A DNA stretch of 64,000 nucleotides from Pedobacter sp. R20-19 (GTDB lineage: Bacteria; Bacteroidota; Bacteroidia; Sphingobacteriales; Sphingobacteriaceae): NCBI RefSeq assembly GCF_000708265.2, contig NZ_JCKI01000007.1:62001-126000 (forward strand), in the 5' to 3' direction. Positions 37,695 to 45,139 of the stretch are shown piece by piece. The translations under genes were made by a program, and so were the position numbers. Under the pieces are notes generated by a model. It was not told where the DNA came from. It saw only the letters and a program-made list of their open reading frames with translations, and searched no databases. How positions within the stretch are numbered: the stretch's first letter is position 1; each line of letters starts with the position of its first letter.

Positions 37695-38615
37695 TTATGG
37701 TGTTACAGGTGTTTCTGAAGTTAAACGTGTAGGGGTTATTTTCCAGAAAATACTCTTACCTGCGGTGATGGTTGCAGAAATACCGTTTGTAGCTTTAGCG
37801 CCTGTATTATAATAGAAACTTCCGCTCGTCCAGTATTGTTGATCGTTAAAATCTGCCGCGGGAATTGAATAACGTATCTTCGATTTTTCATTTCCTTTTT
37901 TGTCTTTTACCTTTATATGTTCGTGGGTTCCGGCATCATTTTTCAAGTCATGATTACCTGAATCTCCATAGGTTGTGGTTGTTGTACCCTGAGCGGCTAC
38001 AAAATCATCATAAATACCCTTTGGTATTTCGATAAACTTATACTCATCAAATTTATTCTGGCCAAGTTTATTATATGGATTTTGTTCAGAATTTCCCCAG
38101 GCTAAAAAGTCAGTACCATCCCAGAACTCAGCACCATCAGTAAGGTCTTCAATTCCGCGTAAAACATCAATTACAGCATACCTGGCTAGTTTAGATTTAT
38201 TTTCATTCTTATCCGGAAGTTCTTTTTTATTAGGTACAGAAGAATAGCTGGATGCCATCAGTTCCCGCCAGGTTTTCTTTTTAGAAACCGAGCGGTTATA
38301 ACTTGCAAAAGCCACACATCTTAGCTCCTTAATGTCTTCATCGCCAGACTCATGACTAACCACATAAGCGATATAGCGAAAATCAGCATGCATAATTGCT
38401 TTTTCATTATATTTTAGCAATTGCGTTTCGTCGTTTACAGTTTCAAAATTTTTTGCTGCACTAGCCTGATCGTATTTTTCTTTCGTAGTGATATAAATTT
38501 TAGCACTTCCGGCTATGCCGCCAAGATATTCGCCTTCCCGGGTGTAATACACATACTGAACCGAATCTTTAGGTTCTTCCGATGGACTATAATTTCCAAA
38601 TTCTACGTTCGCCAT
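37695..38615 (-). CDS. SleB-like cell-wall hydrolase, candidate T6SS effector
   Basis: This 306-residue protein has no signal peptide. Residues 83-110 (AYVVSHES...VAFASYNRS) resemble the catalytic core of SleB/Hydrolase_2 peptidoglycan hydrolases: Glu89 takes the place of the catalytic Glu and Asn107-Arg108 the conserved NR. Residues 157-169 (DLTDGAEFWDGTD) match the family's later NGA-type segment. Residues 1-70 are a beta-rich leader (VYYTREGEYLGGIAGSAKI), and the C-terminus (GKSIFWKITPTRLTSE) is another small beta domain. Encoded just after vgrG and a 58-codon gene, it would be spike-delivered to cut a rival's wall. The family match is by eye and moderate. Confidence 0.7.
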   Translation of the reverse strand: MANVEFGNYSPSEEPKDSVQYVYYTREGEYLGGIAGSAKIYITTKEKYDQASAAKNFETVNDETQLLKYNEKAIMHADFRYIAYVVSHESGDEDIKELRCVAFASYNRSVSKKKTWRELMASSYSSVPNKKELPDKNENKSKLARYAVIDVLRGIEDLTDGAEFWDGTDFLAWGNSEQNPYNKLGQNKFDEYKFIEIPKGIYDDFVAAQGTTTTTYGDSGNHDLKNDAGTHEHIKVKDKKGNEKSKIRYSIPAADFNDQQYWTSGSFYYNTGAKATNGISATITAGKSIFWKITPTRLTSETPVTP

Positions 38616-38617
38616 GT

Positions 38618-38794
38618 TTAACTTGATTTTCCACCTTGCCCAACAACTTTCTTATTACTGGCTAATATTAAATTATTCCGCCTCGCTTCTATATTAACTT
38701 TGCCAGCTACTTTCTGCATATTTCCCGTAACGGTTAACTCATAGGCAGATTTAACCCGGATGCTCATATTTGTACTTGTTTTCTGAATAGCCAT
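38618..38794 (-). CDS. 58-residue VgrG-linked protein (spike-tip or adaptor candidate)
   Basis: This short gene fills the gap between vgrG and the SleB-like gene, with 2 bases to each neighbour, so it is surely translated in the operon. It runs from MAIQKTSTNM to GQGGKSS. The centre (YELTVTGNMQKVAGKVNIEA) has alternating polar and hydrophobic residues like the beta-helical C-terminus of the preceding VgrG (NMTLNCKNMQINVGENMDMQ). It could extend the spike or connect it to the next cargo. No signal peptide, no recognised family. Confidence 0.7.
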   Translation of the reverse strand: MAIQKTSTNMSIRVKSAYELTVTGNMQKVAGKVNIEARRNNLILASNKKVVGQGGKSS

Positions 38795-38796
38795 GT

Positions 38797-40662
38797 TTAA
38801 AACATTTTGGATTTTTCTGCACTGTTTACCTCTACCGTTTTACCACTTTGTAAGGTCATATTTTCAGACTGACTAAAAATACTAATGGCACTAGCCAGTT
38901 CATTTGAGGTATCGGATTGGCGAACAAAGTCTTTGGAAACAAATTCTTTTCTGTGATCAGAATTCTCCTGAATATCTCCGGCAGCACTTAATGAATAATT
39001 ATTTCCTGCCGTGGTATTTATATCCTTACTTACTGAAATGGTTTGATTGTTCCCGATACTTACACTTTGATCTTTCCCCACCTGCATATCCATATTCTCG
39101 CCTACATTAATCTGCATATTCTTGCAATTCAGCGTCATGTTTTCCAGCGCGGTTATGGTAATGTTGTTGCCCTTGGTATCAATATAGATAATGTTCTGGT
39201 GCATATCGGTCAGCTTAATCCCTTGTGTACCCTCACTATCATCAAATTCTAGTAAATGCCCGCTTCTGGTAATGATACTTTTGAGGTGATTTTTAATCAA
39301 CGGGCTGCTATCCACACTCGAACTGTGGTAAACGCTGCCCATCACAACAGGCCGGGCGATGTTACCTTCTTCAAAGGCGATCATCACCTGGTCATTAATC
39401 TCTGGAATGGCAAAATAACCCCGGTTACTGCCTCGTTCACCTGTTCCGGCGCTAGGCGTAACAACACGCAACCATTCGGTAACATCATTGGTTAAACATT
39501 CCCACTTAAACCTTACTTTAATCCGTCCCTGCCCTTGCGGGTCATTGTTGTCAATCACATCTGCCAGTTGCATATCCGGCTGTGGCTTTTCGAAATTTTT
39601 AACCAGAATACGTTCAGTGGTAGCTATCCTTCCCTCAAAAGTATGGTGGTATTTACCATTTTCATTGATGTGGTGATTGATGCTCGTGATCAGGAATTTT
39701 CCTAAACTTTCGGTGGTAAATGCCAATTCTTTACGAAGACTCATTGTAATCTCGGCAATGCTGCCAATGCTCAGTTCTGCATTGTCACCTCTGGCGGTAA
39801 CTTTTAATAGTTCACTGGTATTGGCTTTTTCCTCATTTTCGACCAGCTTTTTAATATCGTTCGAATTATCTACCCGGATTAAAGCGGGTTGATTAAAGGT
39901 TTTGCTATAAGTGAGGTTTGATGCTTTGATGGCATGTGATAAATCTGGTGTCGATCCATCCGTTTTTCCTGTGCTTTCACCCTGGAGCATTTCATTCTGA
40001 TTTGGACTATAGGAGAACCGTTTATTTTTGATCGGCCCGATTTCCATCGCATACTGCATTTCCTGAACATCCCTCCCGTAAAATAAAGAGATTTCGTTTT
40101 GTACGTCGGGCTTGCCGAAATTGAGTTGTTTGCCATCATAGAAAAACCACTCATGGTACTCTGCCGAAAGGCGGTTAAGAAAGGCGAAGTCACTTTCTTT
40201 GTATTGGATCAGGTAGTCGATTGATGAATCTCTGTCTGCATTGGCCACCACTTTTAAATCGTTGGCCGGCGTATCTTTGGTGGCCAGTTTTACAATCTCA
40301 TTTAAATCTTTATCTAAATAAGAGCCCAGGTCTGGTCCACGGTCTATTAAAACCGTTGGGCTATAGCCGCTTACAATTAACACCCCGTGGTAGCCGTGGC
40401 TCTGCGAGAGTTCTACTTTGGCAACAATCCCTATAAAATGCTGCATCCCTTCTTGCGAATGGCCAAAAGATGCAGTAAGGGATTTGCCTACAAAATCGCG
40501 GCTATCATCTAAACTGATCAAGCCGGGCGCACCCATATGGTCGTGGTTAAAACGAAGTTCGAAATGATGGTGATCATTAAAAGCCTGTTTTAAACTGAAG
40601 GAAGCAAAGTGTGTTATTTCTTTGCCTTCAATATTGATTTCTGCAAGGAGTTTCTTTTCCAT
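38797..40662 (-). CDS. vgrG: Type VI secretion spike protein VgrG
   Basis: This 621-residue protein forms the trimeric spike. Residues about 1-350 are the gp27-like base (FELRFNHDHMGAPGLIS, SGYSPTVLIDRGPDLGSYLD, FAFLNRLSAEYHEWFFYDG). Residues about 360-460 are the gp5-like OB fold (NDPQGQGRIKVRFKWE, RGYFAIPEINDQVMIAFEEG, ARPVVMGSVYH). Residues about 500-590 are the beta-helical needle, with repeats such as MQVGKDQSVSIGNNQTISVS. The form matches Bacteroidota T6SS subtype iii VgrG proteins, with no fused effector. Downstream, with gaps of about 2 bases, follow the cargo genes. Upstream 333 bp (40663-40995) hold a palindrome and the tssD terminator but no gene. Confidence 0.92.
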   Translation of the reverse strand: MEKKLLAEINIEGKEITHFASFSLKQAFNDHHHFELRFNHDHMGAPGLISLDDSRDFVGKSLTASFGHSQEGMQHFIGIVAKVELSQSHGYHGVLIVSGYSPTVLIDRGPDLGSYLDKDLNEIVKLATKDTPANDLKVVANADRDSSIDYLIQYKESDFAFLNRLSAEYHEWFFYDGKQLNFGKPDVQNEISLFYGRDVQEMQYAMEIGPIKNKRFSYSPNQNEMLQGESTGKTDGSTPDLSHAIKASNLTYSKTFNQPALIRVDNSNDIKKLVENEEKANTSELLKVTARGDNAELSIGSIAEITMSLRKELAFTTESLGKFLITSINHHINENGKYHHTFEGRIATTERILVKNFEKPQPDMQLADVIDNNDPQGQGRIKVRFKWECLTNDVTEWLRVVTPSAGTGERGSNRGYFAIPEINDQVMIAFEEGNIARPVVMGSVYHSSSVDSSPLIKNHLKSIITRSGHLLEFDDSEGTQGIKLTDMHQNIIYIDTKGNNITITALENMTLNCKNMQINVGENMDMQVGKDQSVSIGNNQTISVSKDINTTAGNNYSLSAAGDIQENSDHRKEFVSKDFVRQSDTSNELASAISIFSQSENMTLQSGKTVEVNSAEKSKMF

Positions 40663-40858
40663 ATTGGAGATAAATCAGTGGTTCAACAATTACTTGAAAC
40701 TTATTCAGAAAGGAATGTGGTGTTCTTTTTAAGAACTAATTTAATTCACGTGCCGTGTTTAAATAAATGTTGGTTTAAGTTTGATGTCCAACGTATAACC
40801 GTTAAAATGAATGTTTTGCCATCGCAGATAGGATTAGCTGCAATAACAAAACTTCAAT

Positions 40859-40888
40859 TTTTGATATTACATCGATGAGATATCAAAA
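40859..40888. promoter_or_regulatory. 30-bp near-perfect palindrome upstream of vgrG (candidate operator)
   Basis: The arms TTTTGATAT and ATATCAAAA flank a perfect CATCGATG centre, with two mismatched base pairs between arm and centre (26 of 30 bases symmetrical). Without a loop it suits a dimeric protein site better than an RNA hairpin. It lies about 197 bases before the vgrG start, in a gap that must hold its promoter. Confidence 0.5.
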
Positions 40889-40939
40889 TAACGAATAATT
40901 TAAATGGACTGTTCTGTTAAAAATAAAATTGGATAGCGA

Positions 40940-40967
40940 AAAGCGACTGGTTTCTACCAATCGCTTT
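40940..40967 (-). terminator. Hairpin terminator after tssD copy 2
   Basis: On the minus strand, AAAGCGATTGGT pairs with ACCAGTCGCTTT (12 bp, one G-U) around a 4-base loop, ending in TTTT. It starts 28 bases after the tssD stop. The A- and T-rich stem ends would also let it work on the other strand. It would separate highly expressed tube protein from vgrG. Confidence 0.65.
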
Positions 40968-40995
40968 GACTATATTATTTTGTGTCTGAAGCAGA

Positions 40996-41391
40996 CTATG
41001 CCTTCGGCCAATCGTTTTCATGTTCTGCATTACCTAATTTTAGTTTTCTGGCTGATACCACAAAAGTAAGTGTCATAGGCGTATTATCGTTTACCGCGAT
41101 ACCTTCACTATATTGAACGATGTAACCATCTTCGAAAGTTAGTTCTTTCATTTTAGCATCCTCTTCGCCTTTTTTGAAAGTAATGGTTCCTGATTGTGGT
41201 TTATATTGGTTATTTACCATCGATTCGATTACTGAAGTATCTTCAGTAGATTCGATTTCGATGTTGATCGTTCCACCGTATACACCTGATGACGGACGGC
41301 CTTTAGCATCTACATCTCTGTTTAATGAAAAGCTGCACTGTAATACATCAAATTCTTTTGAACCTAATGTTAATCTGGTTTTAAATGCCAT
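40996..41391 (-). CDS. tssD: Type VI secretion tube protein TssD (Hcp), copy 2
   Basis: This 131-residue protein belongs to the Bacteroidota TssD family, which forms the hexameric inner tube of subtype iii systems. Characteristic segments are NRDVDAKGRPSSGVYGGTI, ESTEDTSVIESMVNNQYKP and the ending LKLGNAEHENDWPKA. It has no signal peptide, as expected. By hand count it is about 75% identical to copy 1 and the same length; differences cluster in beta-strands (TLGSKEF against NFSGKEY). A terminator hairpin follows. Confidence 0.93.
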   Translation of the reverse strand: MAFKTRLTLGSKEFDVLQCSFSLNRDVDAKGRPSSGVYGGTINIEIESTEDTSVIESMVNNQYKPQSGTITFKKGEEDAKMKELTFEDGYIVQYSEGIAVNDNTPMTLTFVVSARKLKLGNAEHENDWPKA

Positions 41392-41429
41392 TTTGGTAAG
41401 TTTTAAATGTTTTTTTTTTAAAAAATGAA

Positions 41430-41680
41430 TTGTGGTTAGATGGGTTAGGTGTTTAAGCGGTTAGTTGGTAAGAACCTGGAAAATGTTTAGATGGGTTATA
41501 AGTTTAGATGGGTTAGACTAATATTAAAACAACACAAATTCTAAAATCTGTTTAGATGGTTATAAGGTTAGGAGGTTAGACTATATATTAAATATTATAA
41601 CTAACCACAAAACGCTAAACTATACTAAACCCTAAACAATACTAAACCAATTAAAGGCACTAAACCCTAAACAATCACCC
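41430..41680. repeat. Repeat-rich gap between the two tssD genes (GGTTAG-type and CTAAAC-type words)
   Basis: The left half has TTTAGATGGGTTA-like words at about 41436, 41486, 41503 and 41551. The right half has ACTAAACCCTAAACAAT at 41624-41640 and again at 41659-41675. The two word types are roughly complementary, so the tssD1-tssD2 transcript could fold into an imperfect long hairpin. Spacing is irregular and no gene is present. Confidence 0.6.
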
Positions 41681-41683
41681 CGT

Positions 41684-42079
41684 CTACGCTTTAGGCCAAT
41701 CGTTTAGATGCTCTGCATTTCCGAGTTTCAGCTTTCTGGCCGAGATCTGGAATTTCAGTGTCATCGGATGATCGCCTACAATGTTAATTCCTTCAGAATA
41801 TTTAACAATGTATCCATCTTCGAAATCTACTTCTTTCATTTTAGCATCTTCTTCAGTTTTCTTAATCAGAAGTGTCCCCGTAATGGGTTTGTATTGATTG
41901 TTGACCATTGCTTCGATAATTGAGGTGTCTTCGGTTGACTCGATCTCAATGTCAATGGTACCGCCGTAAACTCCAGAAGAAGGTCTTCCTTTAGCGTCTA
42001 CATCGCGGTTTAATGCATAGGCGCAATGAAGCACATCGTACTCCTTGCCCGAAAAATTCAATCTAGCTTTGAAAGCCAT
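41684..42079 (-). CDS. tssD: Type VI secretion tube protein TssD (Hcp), copy 1
   Basis: This 131-residue tube protein is the first gene of the island. It shares with copy 2 the segments NRDVDAKGRPSSGVYGGTI, ESTEDTSIIEAMVNNQYKP and LKLGNAEHLNDWPKA. Two tube proteins may form different tubes or accept different cargo. No sheath or baseplate genes (tssB, C, E, F, G, K, ClpV) lie in the window. Upstream, an inverted repeat (42113-42126), the second copy of the 41-bp sequence and the Sus-operon terminator occupy the 366-bp gap 42080-42445, where no convincing gene is visible. Confidence 0.93.
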   Translation of the reverse strand: MAFKARLNFSGKEYDVLHCAYALNRDVDAKGRPSSGVYGGTIDIEIESTEDTSIIEAMVNNQYKPITGTLLIKKTEEDAKMKEVDFEDGYIVKYSEGINIVGDHPMTLKFQISARKLKLGNAEHLNDWPKA

Positions 42080-42112
42080 AGTTTTAGGGTTTTGGTTAAA
42101 AATTGGTTCCTT

Positions 42113-42126
42113 ATAGCATACGCTAT
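42113..42126. promoter_or_regulatory. Short inverted repeat upstream of tssD copy 1
   Basis: ATAGC and GCTAT flank a 4-base spacer, 34 bases before the tssD start. It could be an operator or a small 5' leader hairpin. Arms of 5 bp occur by chance, so confidence is low. Confidence 0.25.
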
Positions 42127-42363
42127 TAAACCATAACCAAATATCAAGCCATCAGTACTTTAAGTGAGAAATAAAAAAGTAGAATTTTAAAAAAAAATGT
42201 TGGAAACGCAAAACAATCATCTCTCTGAACTTGGAAAACAAAATATTTATAATAAAAATGTGGAAAATTTTTACTTAAACCTTTGGTACAATGTATACAT
42301 GAATACAATAATAAACACACAAAACTGTAGTAATTCTCCACAACTTGTAGAAATTTAGGCCAC

Positions 42364-42405
42364 ATTTAACGATTGGAGCAGGTTAAAAATTATGTCATAA
42401 AAAAA
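42364..42405 (-). repeat. 41-bp conserved intergenic sequence, copy 2
   Basis: This matches 23696-23736 at 40 of 41 positions. On the minus strand the conserved part runs through the T tract of the Sus-operon terminator, then AACCTGCTCC and CGTTAAAT. Downstream, a weaker box TAAATTTC sits 3 bases further away than the TATATTTG of copy 1. If it is a promoter element, it would start a transcript about 260 bases ahead of tssD copy 1. Confidence 0.75.
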
Positions 42406-42426
42406 CCCCCGCTGATGAGGCGAGGG
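42399..42426 (-). terminator. Rho-independent terminator of the Sus operon
   Basis: On the minus strand, CCCTCGC pairs with GCGGGGG (7 bp, one G-U) around a 7-base loop, followed by seven T. It starts 20 bases after the DUF4302 stop and its T tract overlaps the conserved 41-bp sequence. Confidence 0.85.
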
Positions 42427-42445
42427 TTGAAAGCATAAATTTAAT

Positions 42446-43762
42446 TTACTGTAAAGAGCCGGAGAATGTAAAATTTGGATGTTCTACACTTTTAAACTGA
42501 CCTAAGATCTCACCCGTTGTTGGATTTGTAAAATATGCCAGAGTGAAAGTATCTGCATTAATCCGTTGTGTAGTGAGTGGTGCCATTTGTGTTACAATTA
42601 AAGCAGCATTCCCTGTTGGTGCTGTTCCTGTAAATTTGTACACACCTGCTGTAGTTTTAGTAAAAGTATACGGAAAATCTGCAACAAACCTGTTTGCACC
42701 CTGATAAATATCAGCACTTAACAACATGGTGTTATTTATGGTATTAAAATTAAAGACCATTCGATCTAGTCTTAAATTATATCCTGATGTAAGTGTACCT
42801 GCTGCTGCGGCTGCTCTCCGGGTAACAAATTCTGTTCCCCATCCCGGGTAATTTGTACCGTTCGGAACGATAATTCCAGAATATTGGATACCTAAAAGTA
42901 AGTGTAAAGGATAAATTGAAGTTGTTGAAGAAACGATTTCCAGTCTTACTCCGCCTACTGTGGTAAAATATACCTGCTTAGCTGGATCCCAGGTGAATTC
43001 GCTAATGGCTTTATCTTTATATATTAAAGGTTCCTTAAATCTTATTCCGGTTAAGGTAAAAGCAAAGCCAGTTGAAGTTGTAGTTACGCCACCATTACCG
43101 TTATCCCAAATAAATGTAACCACCTTTTGGAAGTAATTGATAGAGGTTTGAACCTTTACAGCATCTACCAGCGTAAAATAGAGATTGCTGTTAGCATCAA
43201 TATAATCTACAGATGTTAGGATAGCATTTAATAAACCCTTTTCATTATAAAGCTTTTTTTCTGCTGCTGTTGCCTTTACCAAAACCAACTTGCTTTTTAA
43301 AAGCTTACCTGAAAGCATAATCGAATCGCCAACTGCTTTATCAAATGTAAATTCAAAATCTGAAAAAAGACCCCAGCCAGCAGCACCTCCAAAAGTATTT
43401 GGATCAGGATCAGCCAGAATATGCATATAACTGTAGGTATCAAATGATAACGTTGGGTTTTGGAGTGCCTTGATTCGATAGGTACTTTCCATGCTTTCGC
43501 TGGCAGGATCAGAATCCAAATCAGCGTACATGCTTACCTTATTATCTTTTGTGAAAGTAAAATAAAAGGAATAGCCACCGCCACCTTCAGGATATAAAAA
43601 TGCTTTCCAGCCGTTTGTACTCCCGGTTAATTCATCATTATACTTTGTTACGGCAGTAGAAACCCTTTCTTCAGGTCTTTCGCCATCAATCAATACCTCT
43701 TCCTTTTTACAACCCGTAAATAAGGCAAGAGAAAAAAGTGTATATATTAATATTTTTTTCAT
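42446..43762 (-). CDS. DUF4302 lipoprotein of the Sus operon
   Basis: The start at 43762 gives a proper lipoprotein signal (MKKILIYTLFSLALFTGC, Cys18); the longer frame from 43816 overlaps the upstream gene. The mature 438-residue chain has the DUF4302 opening (TKYNDELTGSTNGWKAFLYP, then GGYSFYFTFTKDNKVSMYAD). Members occur at the end of many SusC/SusD operons and are probably surface-exposed, perhaps binding ligand; no enzyme motif is seen. It is the last gene before a strong terminator. Confidence 0.85.
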   Translation of the reverse strand: MKKILIYTLFSLALFTGCKKEEVLIDGERPEERVSTAVTKYNDELTGSTNGWKAFLYPEGGGGYSFYFTFTKDNKVSMYADLDSDPASESMESTYRIKALQNPTLSFDTYSYMHILADPDPNTFGGAAGWGLFSDFEFTFDKAVGDSIMLSGKLLKSKLVLVKATAAEKKLYNEKGLLNAILTSVDYIDANSNLYFTLVDAVKVQTSINYFQKVVTFIWDNGNGGVTTTSTGFAFTLTGIRFKEPLIYKDKAISEFTWDPAKQVYFTTVGGVRLEIVSSTTSIYPLHLLLGIQYSGIIVPNGTNYPGWGTEFVTRRAAAAAGTLTSGYNLRLDRMVFNFNTINNTMLLSADIYQGANRFVADFPYTFTKTTAGVYKFTGTAPTGNAALIVTQMAPLTTQRINADTFTLAYFTNPTTGEILGQFKSVEHPNFTFSGSLQ

Positions 43763-43778
43763 GTTGATTTCTCTTAAA

Positions 43779-45137
43779 TTATTGTCCCATTGTTCCATAA
43801 AAATAGGAGTTAGCATTTGTGGTTTTATAAAATGCGCCTAATGAACCTAAGTATCCAATTTCGCCGGGTATAATTTGATTAATCCAGTTAGCCCTGAATG
43901 ACCCTGTTGAAAAGTAACTATTCACACCTGCCATCCTAGCATTAATTACCCCCATGTTACCATATGTGGTTGAAGTCGGCTGAGTCGCCATTAAGGTAAA
44001 TGTAGTTAAGCCTGTATTTGCATTTAGCGCTAAAGTATAATCGGCATCAGCCATATACGTTGTAGTTCCTGCAGCATTAGTAAATGTATACCTCAATGTC
44101 ATTACATTATTTGCTTTAAAAGTCATTAAGAAATCTTTTAAGATAAATCCTCCAGCCTGCATTGATGCTTTGGCCGCGTTCCACAAACCTAAAAATTCAG
44201 CAGATTGATTTGGATCCGTGGTAGGATTCGAATATAGGCTAGTATAGCCTACTCCATAACCTGTTAACCTCGATAAAACAGGAGGAGACACCTTAAATAA
44301 TGCCTTCTGAACTTCCTTCTGTAACTGATAGAAATCAATATTAAATGCAGTCTTAAAATAGTCTACCACATATTGTTCTTTTTTCTTCAGTTTAACCTGA
44401 GCATCTGCAGGTGTTGTGGCTACAATGGCATTATATTGTACCCTCCCCAACATCAACATATTGGATGACTGCTCGGCAAAATCTTCCAGTGGCGACACCC
44501 TGGCATATTGTGTAATAAAACCCAAAGAATATGCCTCTGAAAGTGGCCGTTGAGTCCAGTTTGCTTCATAACCACCACGAGATACGGTTTGATATTCCGG
44601 AGAAAAATCTACCGTTTGATTTAAAATATGTGTGTATTCATGTTGAATTACCTGGATCATCTGTTTCACAGAATTGATATTCGTTTTATCAAATGAATTA
44701 ATTACATAAAGAACAATTTTACGCCCGCCTTCTGCTGTACCTAAAGTGATAGAACCATTGCTGTTATATTCTGCACTACCAGCTAAAACAAATTGTTTTG
44801 GTGAGATTTTTTTAATAAAATCTCCTCCACCAGCAACTTCATATGGTCTGATCCACACATCACGAACCATTTCCATTGCAGGAATTACCTGTTCTACAGC
44901 GGGAGGAGTGATATTCTTTCCTGAGGCCAATTCAAAACGGTCAAACCGATATTTGGTTTCAATATTATACGGATTCAAAAAGTTTTGATCTAACCAGATA
45001 TCAGTAGAATTTTTATCTTTTATTATATTTTGGTCTATCGCATCCAGATTAGCATTTAGCTTAGATTCCTTTTTACAGGATGCGAGGATTGTAAACATGG
45101 CTAATGCAACCAATCCATATTTAAATGTTTTTTTCAT
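43779..45137 (-). CDS. Substrate-import-associated zinc metallohydrolase lipoprotein
   Basis: This 452-residue lipoprotein has lipobox ILASC (Cys21). IQHEYTHILNQ near residue 167 is an HExxH zinc site, and the region fits the putative zinc-binding metallopeptidase family that accompanies SusC/SusD pairs (TIGR04549 type). It would cut a peptide or protein at the outer surface before uptake by the SusC channel. It starts 2 bases after susD. The presence of this family suggests that the imported substrate is a peptide, protein or glycoprotein rather than a plain glycan, but this is inference. Confidence 0.87.
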   Translation of the reverse strand: MKKTFKYGLVALAMFTILASCKKESKLNANLDAIDQNIIKDKNSTDIWLDQNFLNPYNIETKYRFDRFELASGKNITPPAVEQVIPAMEMVRDVWIRPYEVAGGGDFIKKISPKQFVLAGSAEYNSNGSITLGTAEGGRKIVLYVINSFDKTNINSVKQMIQVIQHEYTHILNQTVDFSPEYQTVSRGGYEANWTQRPLSEAYSLGFITQYARVSPLEDFAEQSSNMLMLGRVQYNAIVATTPADAQVKLKKKEQYVVDYFKTAFNIDFYQLQKEVQKALFKVSPPVLSRLTGYGVGYTSLYSNPTTDPNQSAEFLGLWNAAKASMQAGGFILKDFLMTFKANNVMTLRYTFTNAAGTTTYMADADYTLALNANTGLTTFTLMATQPTSTTYGNMGVINARMAGVNSYFSTGSFRANWINQIIPGEIGYLGSLGAFYKTTNANSYFYGTMGQ

Positions 45138-45139
45138 AG

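Noticed and set aside
41430..41680. CRISPR-like or telomere-like array (CTAAACCC words)
   Set aside because: Word spacing is irregular, units are degenerate, there are no unique spacers of constant length and no cas genes.
38797..42079. Contractile prophage or tailocin remnant
   Set aside because: Only tube, spike, PAAR-like and cargo genes are present, in the forms typical of Bacteroidota T6SS; there are no sheath, capsid, terminase or lysis genes.
42144..42365. Minus-strand frame of 73 codons between tssD and the Sus terminator
   Set aside because: Its composition is Phe/Tyr/Cys-rich as expected from AT-rich non-coding DNA, it has no clear start context, and it overlaps the conserved 41-bp sequence region.
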